64,000 nt of DNA. Source: Hanleya hanleyi. Taxonomy: Eukaryota; Mollusca; Polyplacophora; Lepidopleurida; Hanleyidae. Under the pieces are notes generated by a model that was not told where the DNA came from, did not search any database, and saw nothing but the letters and a program-made list of their open reading frames with translations. Both the position numbers and the translations under genes were made by a program. Shown here in pieces: positions 10,581 through 22,126 of this stretch; position 1 is the stretch's first letter, and the number at the start of each line of letters is the position of its first letter. Location: the NCBI GenBank assembly GCA_036873755.1, contig JAVTVY010039180.1:62001-126000 (forward strand), written 5' to 3'.

Positions 10581-13500
10581 TACGATTTATTCAAATTTTG
10601 CGAAAAGTGTGTTTCCAATCATCACTATTTTTAGGTATTATTGATGGAATATATATCAGTATTTGCCTTTAAAATTTCAAGAATGTAGCTTCGATAGGTT
10701 TAGAGATATTATAACAACAATTTTCCCGAACTATTAAGCCGTTAAATGGTTCTCTCGCCTTGTTTGTGATATATTGTATGGCATTATGTATATTTGTCAA
10801 TTAAACGGATGATGTTCAATTATCATTATATCGATATCGCATATGTAACACGTTATGAATTTAATTTACAGCGAATGGATACCTTTGTGGGACCGTCATG
10901 GAAAGGCCGTGTTATTGTAGCAACAAAATCTAGTTATTTATTGATTTTCTTTTTGTCTAATTGTCTTCTGTTCAAGTCATTTGGCATCGGTAAAACCTGA
11001 AATGTATATCATGATCTCCTTATTTCATCTAGTGATAGTGTCTGTTTGGTTCCAGATCACGGGGGTGAACAAAGCATGAGAAATGTGATCGTATGGCAAA
11101 TAAATGCCCAGTGGTATGTCCAGGGATTAAAACTAAAAAAAAAAATTGGGAAAGGTTCCATCCATGCTATCAGTCAAAAATCTCAATAATGTAGGCCGAC
11201 ATGTGGAATGTAGATACTCCTTTGTTTCAGCTACAATGCAGAATAAGTTTTCAGAGTATTATCAGGCTTTAACAAGCAAATTATTCTTCATCAACAAGTG
11301 TCACATCACACAATGTGGATGTCACTAAACTGTTAGGATAAATGAAACGAAAAGTATATGTATATTATTTATCAGCTTTATTATTAATAAAGCTGATAAA
11401 TAATATGCCTGCGTGAGTCTGTAAACCTATTTAAAATAAGTTTACAGACTCACGCAGGTAGATCAATTTGGTGCTTCTGCAAAATCAAACCATTATTCAA
11501 CTGCCAAATGCCAAGATAAATAGGGCCGCCATGTTAAATCTCCTGGTGGATGGGGGGGTGGAACCCGACTACAGAAGCAAGGCCCATTGAAGTGCATTGC
11601 AATGGGGAACCCCATTATTTCAATTGTGTCCAACAAAAGTGCGTCAAAATTTCGTCGGGAACCATGACAATCCCTATTGGAAATCCTATGAGTCGTATGA
11701 CAATTATTTGGCGGGAGATTTCACGTTGCGCTCCTAGATCTGATCGACGGAGGTAAAACACGGACTGGTATTTGTGATCTGTCAGTTAACGAGCAAGTAA
11801 ATGTACTTCGAGCCTTGGGATTTACTGCCACATATCTTGCACCTGGCGATTGCGACAGAGTAAAACTACAGGAGGGACTTTATTCATTTGTATTCTCAAG
11901 CCTCAAATTACTGTTAAACCAGGAATAGAACCGCGATTTGCTAATTAAACACGGGAAAACCATAGCGGCTATTGTCGCCGACGCGGCTCATGCGGTGATT
12001 CGATGGTAAGTTTATAAACAGGTAAATTATATTATTAAAATAATAATAATAATAATAAATTATAATATAAATTTTAAATATAATACTGAAAATTGTGATA
12101 ATACTGTTATTGTCATTTTTTAATTCAAAGCCAATTTATTTGGTAAACATTGTTTAGTTTGCGCAAATTTAAATAAATTTGTTTGATAAAAAATTGCCAT
12201 TTGAAAAAACTGAATTAATTATTAAATTAAGCCACAGTTGCTACACTGTGAGATACACTTAGAGGGAATGTTTAAGAAAAAAAGAAAAATCGATTTAATT
12301 TTTTTTTATATTTATTGATTTTCATGATTCGTCCAATATCCTACAGGCCAGGCAACTGTGGGGAGGGGGGGGGGTGCTGATTTGGTTTCAATACGGTGAA
12401 TCATTCTAATCATTACTGTACTGTAATTGTTCTGCTCAATCTGTTGGGCGCTGTGATTAGCTAAATAAAGAAGTTTGAAGTCTGCTAAACTGAAATCCGT
12501 TATTTTCAGACAAAATTTTAATATTATTTATGGTTATAACCAGGGAAACACATTTAACTGCATATATCTTATTATTTAATATTTAGTACTGTGAGGAAAT
12601 TAGGCCAATGATGTGTTCCGATGCACATTTCTCGTCCACCTCCTTCACTGATTGTTTTATTACTTACTTGTTGCACATAAATACATAATAATATATACCT
12701 CGCTGAAGTTCAGATGAGTAATTTTGGCTGAGTAATTTTTCAATATTATATTTTGACGTTGATTTGTGTTGTGTTATAAATTACCCTCCCTCACTGAGTT
12801 CAAGACCGGCGACATGAAACACAGATATCATTCGATACACATGTCCATAATATCATTTTCTAAAAGACGCACGCTTGTTGATTGTCTGGTCACGTCTACC
12901 ACATGTTTGATCCATTTTCCAGGGTCATTATCATTTAATGCTTACAATAGCTCTCAGCGTGAATCGAAATGCTAGCCCGTCAAATGTTGTTTACAATATG
13001 ACCGCCCGTCTTTACGCGTTGATCAGCTGTGAGGACGTAGTCAGCCGGAAAATATAACACGCTCTCTTATTGGCTCAGCGGAAAAGACGTAATGCGGCTG
13101 CGCGCCAGGCATTTGTATAGGGGTGAAGTCAGAGCCTTGTTTACCGACGGTTTGGAGGTTACAAACTCTGACGTTGGGAGAATGGGACGTCCTGAACTGA
13201 CAAAATCAACTATCCACAAGACCAGACGCGCTACGCCTGAGACGCCCAACTGTTTAATGCAGAATATGACCCTTTGACTTTCAAGTAATATAGGACGCAG
13301 CCTGCCATCCTGTACACCACTACGCACTCCAAGCACTTTTACAGGCACAGATTTCTGGAAGAACCCGCCTATGGTTCTCCCAGTGTTTTCTGTACGTCTT
13401 CGTGTGTATGAAGAGGCACAAAGACAAAGAAATCACCCACGCGACTACAATATATAATGAACACATATTTACCAATAACATAAGCAAAAACTGACCGACG

Positions 13501-13734
13501 AAATTTTACAGTCAATTCTTCTCTTATAGTTATGTCTCATTCCGCACTCTCCTTGTTATTTATCTATTTAGTTATTTACTTATTTATTTATCTTTACATT
13601 TTAAAATATAGCGCTTGTAAACATCTCAAATGAAATGAGAAATGTAACGTTTAATTAAAATAAAACAATGAGTTGATGGGCCGCGAAATCCGTGAGGGAA
13701 GCGGCCCTTAAACCGCAATTTCAATCAAAGATTT
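10581..13734. other. No gene seen; microsatellite and G-run
   Basis: No supported coding exon. A (TAA)n run lies at about 12041-12058 and a G-run near 12359-12374. Open frames on both strands at 13.07-13.35 kb overlap each other and show no domain. Confidence 0.4.
11362..11458. repeat. Two adjacent perfect hairpins
   Basis: Hairpin 1 has 21-bp arms (ATATTATTTATCAGCTTTATT at 11362-11382, with its reverse complement at 11386-11406) and a 3-base loop. One base later, hairpin 2 has 19-bp arms (CCTGCGTGAGTCTGTAAAC at 11408-11426, with its complement at 11440-11458) and a 13-base loop. No flanking duplication was found. Confidence 0.92.
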
Positions 13735-14189
13735 GCGGCAACTGGGCATTCACGGATTTAATTGCCGACTGAAAAGGGTCTAGCTCAAGGAAAGAGAAGA
13801 AAACCGGAACTGGTCAGACCTCAAACGGGAAAAACTGGCAGTGGCCATTTCCAGTGTGGAGTTCAAAAACTTTACTATTATCGCGAATGTATACAATTTG
13901 CGGGAATAATGTTTGCCTTTTTATAATTATATGTACGATGGTGAATATGTCAGCAAAACTTTATGTAAAGTATTTATTTTGGATGAATACCTCACTTTCT
14001 ACATTACGGCATGTATAATGCGATAATTGCAGAATGAAGTAATACTGAATCGGAGGTATATATGACCGGACAGCAGGTATTCTCCAAACCATCCTCGCTT
14101 TCTGAATCCTGAAAATAAATAAATAAATGAATAAAATAAATCTTTTCGTTGTATGTGGTACTGTATTAATTTCCCAGGCGTTTGTAATT

Positions 14190-14988
14190 GATATGATATG
14201 TTTATTGCAGGAATAAGGCTGAAAGGCTTTTCTCCCATACATGAAGTGCTGGTTTGGGAGCCCAAACAGATGATACATGTATAAATCAAGCAATTAAGCA
14301 ATAAGAGTAATATACATGATGTAGAAATAAGAAAATGCACAAGTTCGTTAAGCAAAATTAGTTACACATGATATTGATCAATTAGCTCATTTCGTAACTT
14401 CAGTGACTCTATTAAAAAATTTCCGAGGTTAATCAGTCCATATTTATTTTGGGGATTCATAAGACAATTAAATTTATTTATAGATGGCCAAGATAGAAAA
14501 TATTTTTTTAAATATTTGCAACGTATGTGTTGATAAGCCGGGCAACACAATAGTAAATGATATTCATTTTCAACGACGCCCATATTACATTTATGGCATA
14601 TCCGCATATTTTTGGGAATATTAAGGTATCTTCCTTTCTCAACATTCAAACCATGATAACCGCAGCGGAAACGTGCTACTATTTTGTGAAGCTTCCATCC
14701 TACATCAGCAGAAAAATTAATGTAATTTGCCTGAGTAAAAACAATAATGAATTTAATATACATATCAAATCTAGAGGAAGTATTAATATTTGATGACCAA
14801 TTCTGAATGAAACTATCTTTAATGGTTCGCTTTATACTAGAAGATATAGATACTGGACAATCCTCATTTACAAGCAAATAGCCATAGCCATTTGATTCTA
14901 AAAGCTTTTTAATCCCTTTACTCCAATTATATATAGACTTCAGACGAATTCGGGAATTCGTTTGACATAAGTATAAATTATAAACCAA
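14190..14988 (-). pseudogene. LINE C-terminal zinc-knuckle region, minus strand
   Basis: A 208-codon frame at 14988-14362 encodes the C-terminal part of a LINE ORF2. Residues about 105-150 carry KLHKIVARFRCGYHGLNVEK, then CHKCNMGVVENEYHLLLCCP, a CxxC ... HxxxxC zinc-knuckle of the type also found at 20.5-20.8 kb. It has no RT palm, so it is 5'-truncated. The 3' side shows AATAAA and CATATCATATC at about 14190-14205 on the minus strand, a short repeated tail. It is absent from the sister duplication, so it inserted after the duplication or was lost from the other half. Confidence 0.75.
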
Positions 14989-15866
14989 GCTTGACTTATT
15001 ATTTACTAATTTTGACCAATACTGAATAATCCTATTTTTTATATCAGTTGCAATAGAAAATTTTATAATACATGGTATGATAATGTTTACAGGTATATGT
15101 GTTTAACAAACAAAATTTCGTTTATGTCATAATGATTTAGATAATTAAGATCATTGTTATACTTCATCTCGGTCTTCCTGTACTCTGATTTCAGCAAAAC
15201 CCCCTGACAATATCTGATCATGCTCTGGCAACTCAGTTTCACTGTCGCTACTCTCAGTCTGTCACGAAGATGCGTTCGAATCGATTGGCCGATACTGGTC
15301 CTACCAACTACATGCAGTGTTTCGCTCGTTCAGTAGTTGAACCTTGTTACGGGCGACCGGCGTAATCTTGAAACGTTTTCTTCCCATGATTGTGTTGGTA
15401 AGTAAGATATGTTGATGGAATTGTCGAGTGAGATATTATGAAAAATATTACGCAAATTTGCAATATAAATATCTGCATATACCACATGCTTCCCGGAAAT
15501 GATTGGCCACCTGAGCAGTGTGTTTGTATTTGTTTATTTTGTCATGTGGTCCGAAAACACTGAGATAGACGATATAATTTCCTGCTCAATATTTTGTAAA
15601 CGATGGCGGCTCCGGCATGAATGTAGTAGAAAAACAACTAATTAAAATAAATGAGCTCAGCGCGTGAATTGTGTGTATTGCAGTTACAAGTAATTAGACG
15701 AGGTGCGAAAGTCACAGCAGGCGGTAACACGGACTGTGAGTAATGAGCGCTAATCCCCACAGCGCAGAGTTCTTCCACAGACAGTGAATTTACAGAGCTA
15801 AAATTTCACGTTTGCAAACATTTTTCAAGAAAAATAACAGAAACACTTGATATGTATATTCTCCAA

Positions 15867-16115
15867 CTGGATAGTAATATTCCAGTGGGACCTGCATATG
15901 GCGTATACATATCTCGCTTAGTAGCATTTGCTAGATCCTGTGTTAAATGTGATGATTTTAATCAACGTCACAAAACATTGTTGCAGAAACTTATAAAACA
16001 GGGCTATTCCACCAAGCGCCTCCACTCAAAGTTTCTCAAATTTGGCGATACATATCGCATGCTGATAGCAAAATACGAACGTAGCGTGCAAGATCTATGG
16101 CGCTACGTTTCGTAA
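15867..16115 (+). pseudogene. Retroelement protein C-terminal block (NIPxxPAYGVYISxL family)
   Basis: The frame reads DSNIPVGPAYGVYISRLVAF, then ARSCVKCDDFNQRHKTLLQK, LIKQGYSTKRLHSKFLKFG and KYERSVQDLWRYV, ending at a stop at 16113-16115. I recognise this block from a widespread family of invertebrate and fish reverse-transcriptase proteins, where it follows the RT domain near the C-terminus. A Penelope-like or related origin is possible, but I cannot assign the clade by eye. Only the last 80 or so residues are present. The upstream codons belong to the duplicated flank, so the open start at 15852 is fortuitous. Confidence 0.6.
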
Positions 16116-16519
16116 CTTGTGTCTAATTCCGCTTAACCCGGGGCTAGGGGCCGTATGAACCCATGTACTTCAAGATCCTCATGGTACTCATATGAACAGT
16201 CACAATCAAAGCGTGACTGAGATACATCTTTTTTTTTTTTAGATGACGACTCTATAACGAATATTATGGATTAAGAATACTGATCAGCGATACGGATTTG
16301 ATATTTTGGAACATCATGATGTCTTGCCGGCATCATTGAAAACTGTTGACCGCTTCTCTCTTGCAGGAAACAAGCCTATGTTTATGTATACTATGATTGT
16401 CTTTTTGAATTTGGTGCTAATACTGTTATGTGGGAAATGGAATAGGTCTTTGGATTATGGACGCGGATATTCTCTAATGGACGACGGCTGGATTATGAAT
16501 GACGGACTAGACGCTTGTA
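15869..16519 (+). mobile_element. Unit U, copy 1 (chimeric retroelement unit)
   Basis: The boundaries come from the sister duplication. There ATTCTCCAACT joins directly to TTGAAATGTGC, while here 651 bases lie between. The unit holds, in order: a retroelement protein C-terminus, about 190 bases of UTR-like sequence, a pyrimidine-rich splice-acceptor-like CTTCTCTCTTGCAG, a hydrophobic reading frame, and the end GACGGACTAGACGCTTGTA. The same 3' end is found in an independent insertion at 30.57 kb, while 5' ends differ. This fits retrotransposition with 5' truncation. Related pieces lie at 22.3-22.6 kb and 48.3-48.6 kb. Confidence 0.7.
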
Positions 16520-16587
16520 ATTCTGAAATATGCAAAGAAAATAATATCGATAGTTTGAGCCTATTCCCCGGGCCCCCGAGTCCTTAA
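16306..16587 (+). other. Exon-like hydrophobic reading frame in unit U
   Basis: After the acceptor-like CTTGCAG (about 16361-16367) the frame encodes MFMYTMIVFLNLVLI, one membrane-helix-like segment, followed by a polar tail with several aspartates. The same segment recurs at 22.44 kb (minus) and 30.43 kb (plus). In the 22-kb copy the frame continues through a second hydrophobic stretch. I do not recognise the protein. A captured host exon, or an accessory ORF of the element, would both fit. Confidence 0.4.
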
Positions 16588-16606
16588 AAGGACTCGAGTC
16601 CCGGGG
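16566..16606. repeat. GC-rich hairpin
   Basis: CCCCGGGCCCCCGAGTCCTT is followed by AAAAGGACTCGAGTCCCGGGG, forming a stem with a few mismatches. The partner duplication has only a weak trace (GCCCATTGCTTGGGC at about 18766-18780). Confidence 0.8.
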
Positions 16607-16610
16607 TAGC

Positions 16611-17396
16611 GCCTGATACTAGACATCCTTGTGTATTCTGTCTCATTTCATCACAACCACTTCACATAAATATATATTTTTTGTATGATTGGAAAGATCA
16701 CTATTCGGGCGTTCCGAATAAAGATTAAATTCTTACGTTTATTTCAATGGTTTTGTTGCAGTTAGAAAACAGTTATTTAAAAAAATAATTTCTTTTTTTA
16801 TATCGCTAATTTCGCCTATTATTTTACGAGTAACGAGTCCGAGATTTTGCACGGTGATAATAAACCTTTCAAATCAAACGAGTGTGTCTCAGTTTTTTTT
16901 AATTTTTATTAGCTTTTGAGAAGTTTGAGAGCGTTGTAAAGTTTATTTTTTAAAACCAAATGAAAGTCTATTTCAGGTTCCAATAACTTCAAAACAAGGC
17001 AACATTTTAAAAAACTGAGACATTCTCGTTTGGGCTGCAATGTATATATTTTAAAATTTGACATAATCGGATAGCAAGTTTGTATGTACCCGCTGTGTAA
17101 AAAACATATGTCGGATATTGAGCGTAAACAAAAATCATCTACTTTTCAGATGATAATCTGTAATTATTATCCGCTACTTCATGATAATGACACAGTATTC
17201 TCACACAACATATAGGGATTATAGACCAAATGTTCTTGAATCACTTTGGAACAATATATTTTAAGAAAGTGTAGAAAACCAGTCACAAAGATGAATTTTT
17301 ATGCTGGAATATGCCTCGTTGATCAGTTTTCACACCTTCCGAAATTCATCACTACGAGTGATTGAGTAGACGTCGAAAGCCCCTCTATAAAAGGCT
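16611..17396. other. No gene seen
   Basis: AT-rich spacer between the two halves of the segmental duplication; nothing recognisable. Confidence 0.4.
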
Positions 17397-18790
17397 TACA
17401 GCAATTGGGCATTCACGAATTTAATTGCCGACTGAAAAAGAGTCCAGCTCAAGGAAAGAGAAGAAAACAGAAACTGGTCAGTCGACAGACCCCAAACGGG
17501 GAAAAAACTGACAGCGGCCATTTCCAGTGTGGTGTTAAAAAACTTTACTATTATCGCGAAAGTATACAATTTGCGGGAATAATGTTTGCCTTTTTATAAT
17601 TATATGTACGATGGTGAATATGACAGCAAAACTTTATTTAAAGTATATTTCTTTCTGTATAAGGCGGTAACGGAGAATAAAGTAATACTGAATTGCAAGT
17701 ATATATGGCAGGGACAGCAGAAGTCATGTAATAATGTTTTATTATAGTTTCTTTTTGCCTGTATGCGTTTCTTACTAATATATATAGTTCACAGCAAAAT
17801 ATAAATTGGGCTTATTGAGATGCGTCAAATGATTCATAAAAAATATACACATTTCTATTATGCCGTAATGAGTTAGATAATTAAGATCATTGTTATACCT
17901 CATCTCGGACATCCTATTCTCTGATTCTTGAAAAGAATCTTTCTAGCAGAAGCGCCTGGATATATCGGATATGCTCTGGCAACTCAGTTTCACTGTCGCT
18001 TCTCTCAGTCTGTGAAAAAGATGCGTCCGAATCGATTGTCCGATATTGGCCATACCAGCTGCATGCAGTGTTTCGCTCGTCCAGTAGCTGAAGCTAGCTA
18101 CGGGCGACCGGCGTAATCTTGTAACGCTTTCTTCCCATGATTGTGTTGGCAACTAAGATATGTTGATAGAACGTCGAGTGAGATATTATATCTGCATATA
18201 CCACATGCTTTCCGGAAATGGTTGACCACCCGAACAGTGTGTTTGTATTTGTTTATTTTGTCATGTGGCGCGAAACCACTGAGATAGACCATATAATTTC
18301 AATAATTTGTAAACGATGGCGGTTTCGACATGAATGTATTAGAAAAACAACTAATTATCATTATATGAGCCCAGCGCGTGAATTGTGTTTATTGCAATTA
18401 CAAGTAATTAGCCCAGGTGCGGAAGTCATAGCAGGCGGTAACACCATCTTCACTTTATCCAGCCAATTTCTACGTTCCCACTTCGAACTTCCCTTGATAT
18501 ATCTGGACCCCTTCAATGTTCAAATAAATCAAGGCAGGTTCGAAGTGGGAACGTAGAAATTGGCTGGATAAAATGAAGATGGGTAACACCAACTGTGAGT
18601 ACTGCGCACTAATTTCCACAGCGCAGAGTTCTTCCACAAACAGTGATTTTTAAGAGCTAAAATTTCACGTTTGGAAAAAAAATTTTGAGGAAAATAACAG
18701 AAACATTTGATAGGTTTATTCTCCAACTTTTGAAATGTGCAAAGAAAAAAATGTCGATAGTTTGAGCCCATTGCTTGGGCCTTGAATCCT
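17397..18790 (+). repeat. Tandem segmental duplication, right half
   Basis: Partner of 13735-16610. It lacks the LINE fragment and unit U of the left half but carries a 137-bp MITE at 18445-18581 that the left half lacks. The empty site there reads GGCGGTAACACGGACTGTGAG at about 15720. The two halves thus serve as each other's pre-insertion control. Confidence 0.85.
18445..18581. mobile_element. 137-bp fold-back MITE with 8-bp target duplication (hAT-like)
   Basis: Starts CATCTTCACTTTATCCAGCC and ends GGCTGGATAAAATGAAGATG, with long complementary arms that include CTACGTTCCCACTTCGAAC and its complement. Exact flanking duplications GGTAACAC lie at 18437-18444 and 18582-18589. The unoccupied site is preserved in the sister duplication near 15723-15730. 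Non-autonomous. Confidence 0.93.
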
Positions 18791-20153
18791 GAACTTGAAT
18801 ATGGTCTTTGTTTCACTTTTATTTATTCTTTTTTTATCTGATTGATCTGATCATTGTCAAGAACTTCTAATCAGCTTACATAGTTAGATCCGAGTATGGC
18901 GTATATGTCCGTGAACACCAAAGTGAACAGTATTCACTCCCTGAGCGAATGAACGAAGTCGTCTGATCACCATACGACTCTCCCGTAGTATCGGTCGTAT
19001 AAACAAAGTATTTTAGTTGAAAATTCATCTCCAACAGTATATTTTTTAAAATTTATATCTTCAGTTATCAGGTTCACAATGTTTAATATGAATACACTCG
19101 AATCTGAAAAGGTTTTATTGTATATGGTACAAAAAGGTAGGGGTACGAAAAGGTTAGGGTACGAAAAGGTTAGGGTACGAAAACGACTGGGTACGAAGTG
19201 GTTGGGTACGAAGTGGTTTGGGCACGAAATGACCAGCACCCTTTCGGGATATCCACAGCTCTGCTGGATCGGATGGAGGCTGGGATTTCAGTTCGGGTGG
19301 AGGATTGGAAGGAGGCGGTATATCAAACAGGTCAGAAATCAATGGGTTGGACGAGGTATATGATCCACAGGTGGAAAGATTTGTGAAAACCACCTTCTTA
19401 GTAAATGTCTTGAGACAATTTTCCATTGATCGCCTTATATCCTGGACATACTTGAGGGCATCCAGTTATCTTGTAGCCCACATAAAAATGAACATAATTA
19501 TTTAAAAAATATAATATGAACATGCAGGAAAAATAAATTATTATAAATGTAATAAAATTATTAATATTGAGTATGCATAGTAAGAATAAGAAGAAAAAAA
19601 ACAATTATTTTATTTAAATAAAATATTTTTTAACTTTGATTTAGTCTAGACAAGATGTTGTCAACACTCAAAACATTGGCCTATCAGAGCAGTGTATAAG
19701 GGCCTTGAAATCACGCATGTAGGACATGTGATGGTAATTGTTATTCTAAGCATGCTGATGTTTTTATGGGATTATAAAACAGGAAATTATATGTAGAGTA
19801 TAATTTTAACAATCAACCTTGGGTTTGTCAAATAATTTAAATCAAATTGCTTTTTAGATTATTCTTATTTTTCAATAAATTTGTTACTTCTTCAGCCTTG
19901 TTAAATTAATTTAAACTTTACGTTTAATTTGCCATGCTCAGCAATCCATAAATACAAAAAGGCTTAACTTGCGGCTTGCCATGATGAGCAATCCATAAAT
20001 AATAATTACTCAGAAATTATATATTATCAGAAGTGGGTAAACAAAATGTTCGATAATAACTTAGTCAGAGCATGGAAAATATAGGCGCCATGGCCATGGT
20101 CGGTGGGAGAGCTTTATTTACCAGCTTCATTGTCCTGTCATTAGCCCTGCAGT
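18791..20153. other. No confirmed gene; proline-rich minus-strand frame
   Basis: A minus-strand frame near 19240-19426 reads SNPLISDLFDIPPPSNPPPE, proline-rich and exon-like in composition, but no family is recognised and it runs into a tandem array. The rest is AT-rich with no signal. Confidence 0.25.
19127..19233 (+). repeat. 15-16-bp tandem array (GGGTACGAAAAGGTTA)
   Basis: About six or seven units. The unit drifts from GGGTACGAAAAGGTTA to GGGTACGAAGTGGTT to GGGCACGAAATGACC across the array. Confidence 0.9.
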
Positions 20154-20309
20154 GAGCCACTGCCCTGACCAAAAATACCTCCACTGGGCGATTGGCTCCA
20201 ATTTCTGAAACTCAGCGGAAACCTATTGGAAACTGTAGCGACACTGTTTCCAAGCCAGTTTCCAATAGGTTTCCGGAAATGGAAACTAGCGATTTTACGC
20301 AGTGGCTCC
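20154..20309. mobile_element. Nested fold-back element
   Basis: Outer arms GAGCCACTG / CAGTGGCTC (20154 and about 20300) enclose inner arms CGGAAACCTATTGGAAACT (20216-20234) and its exact complement (20257-20275). TGTCCTG occurs just outside both ends (20131 and 20311), a possible target duplication. Confidence 0.6.
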
Positions 20310-20329
20310 ATGTCCTGATAAAGTAGTAG

Positions 20330-21581
20330 TAGTATGATTTTTATTTACATCTCACCACATGTAATTACAATAATAAAAATATTTTACACATAAAAACCAT
20401 TATATGTGCCACTCTTATCAGAGTTATGAGAGATGATAGAACAATGATAAAACATTCAATGATATAATAGCGACTTTCGTCGTCTTAAGATATCGCAGCA
20501 GCTTCTGGCAGAATGTTTAGCAATATCAGCATTTTGTAAAATGAAGTTCAACACTTCGTCATCATTGTTATTTAAGATATCATGGCTTATATATTGGGCT
20601 TCGTTAAGGAGTGGAAGTCTAATGTCTGCGTACAGTGGACAATATAATAGGACATGTTTCTCAGACTCAACCTGGTCAGTACAATTAAAACAATACCGTT
20701 GATTTACAGGAATATTTTCGTATCTCCCCGTTTCTAAGCGTAGAGGTGCTACCCCGCATCTGAACTTAGACAAAGCACTTCTACGACATTTCGGCATTGG
20801 CTGTTTGACATAGACCTCTGTCTCAAATGATCTTTTAAATAATTTGTAAGTCCTCAATTTATTTCCACCCACATTCCCATTATTATTATCCCGATTTACT
20901 CGTTCATTCCATTCATTTTGAAACCTTAAAAACTCGCTATCTCTGATATATTTCGGGTATATTATATTGTTTTCTATATTTATGTCTTCATATCCATTAA
21001 TTTTAAATCTACCCCTTACTCTGAAATGCCAATTCTTACAGCTATTAGATGCTTTAGAATTTGCCCACTTAAAAACTCATACATCTTAGTAAAAGTCTTA
21101 AAATTCACATCTCCCGCAGATTTACTTTTGGATATAATTAAACCTAGAGCTCTACCAGCCGAGCGAGCAACGTGCTTGGCCGTTTCACCATAATCTAAAA
21201 ATTCATTCAAACATAATCCTAGGTAGGTGTATTCATGCACAACATCTATGATGTTGTTGGCACAGCGAAATATGACTTTAGTTTTATCCAGACTTGGTGT
21301 TCTAAAGTGGACAATCTTAGTTTTCCTGTATTGATTTCCATTTCATTTTTCACACACCAGGTGTTTACGAAACTTAACATTGTTTGTAAATCAGTTTCAC
21401 TTTCAGCCAACAAGATCATGTCATCTGCATACATTAGCATATTTATACGTTCATCCTCACATACTAGGACACCCAATTGGTGACGATTAATATATTCCGT
21501 CACATCGTTGATAAATAAGTTGAATAATAAATAAATGCTTCTTTCCCAGAACAGGCTTTTCCTCTGACTGGGTGGTACCAC
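20330..21581 (-). pseudogene. LINE RT palm to C-terminal zinc-knuckle, minus strand
   Basis: Three broken frames read in order on the minus strand. First, 21581-21246 gives LFNLFINDVTEYINRHQLGV and MYADDMILLAESETDLQTML, with the catalytic YADD. Second, 21240-21016 gives YTYLGLCLNEFLDYGETAKH and SAGRALGLIISKSKSAGD. Third, 20872-20456 gives SKFRCGVAPLRLETGRYENI, CFNC and HVLLYCPLYADIRLPLL, the zinc-knuckle end. The 3' side at about 20330-20345 shows repeated ACT on the minus strand. Endonuclease is absent. It abuts, head to head, an ORF1-like remnant on the other strand. Non-functional. Confidence 0.85.
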
Positions 21582-21649
21582 TTTGGGTACTGTTGGACTG
21601 CCTTCGAAACTTTACTTGTCGGCCTAGAGTAGAGCACACATTGGGCTCA

Positions 21650-22124
21650 AAAATGGACGAAATGCAGTCTGACATGAAGAAAATACAAGTAAGTTTCGGT
21701 GAGCTAAAAGTTACAGTAGACCCCCATGCGGCGGCTTTGCAGTTCCAGTCCCATGAAGTGACGGGATTGAAAAACTCGGTCATTCCAAAACTGAAAGCGG
21801 AGTACGAGACAAAACTCTCCCAGCTTCAAGATCAATTTATTGCTAAGAATATTCATGACCGCAACCGAAACTTTCGAATTTATGGAATTCCAGTTCCCAT
21901 GGCGCGTGAAGATACGTACGCCGTAACTAGGACATTTTTTGTGGAGGACTTGTCACCGTTTACCGAATCAAATGCCCCATCCTTCGGGAATAATGGAGAA
22001 TGAGGCCCGACCCACACGCATTATTATAATCGCGGCTACCACATGGGAACAAGAAGTTATTCTGGGCACCATAAAAAATCCCGCGGGAAATAAAAAGAAA
22101 ATTTCCGTTAAGGGGGTGATGTAG
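21650..22124 (+). pseudogene. LINE ORF1-like protein remnant (coiled coil plus RRM-like)
   Basis: The frame from MDEMQSDMKKIQVSFGELK runs through charged heptad-like sequence (KLKAEYETKLSQLQDQF), then DRNRNFRIYGIPVPMAREDT, then FFVEDLSPF, and shifts frame near 21990 to NEARPTRIIIIAATTWEQEV and NPAGNKKKISVKGVM. Coiled coil followed by an RNFRIYGIP-type strand and RPxRIII is the layout of L1/Tx1-type ORF1 RNA-binding proteins. A single frameshift and missing downstream ORF2 make it dead. Orientation is opposite to the adjacent RT remnant, so they are probably separate insertions. Confidence 0.65.
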
Positions 22125-22126
22125 GG

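Larger units (their letters stand above)
13735..16610 (+). repeat. Tandem segmental duplication, left half
   Basis: It matches 17397-18790 in the same orientation. It starts GCGGCAACTGGGCATTCACG (partner ACAGCAATTGGGCATTCACG), includes AATTTGCGGGAATAATGTTT, and later TAGATAATTAAGATCATTGT and CATGCAGTGTTTCGCTCG. This half carries two stretches missing from the partner: a LINE fragment (about 14.16-15.11 kb) and unit U (15869-16519). The duplicated material has no recognised gene. Confidence 0.85.

Noticed and set aside
13067..13348. Overlapping plus and minus frames as a gene near 13.1-13.3 kb
   Set aside because: Both strands are open over the same bases with no domain, so neither can be preferred.
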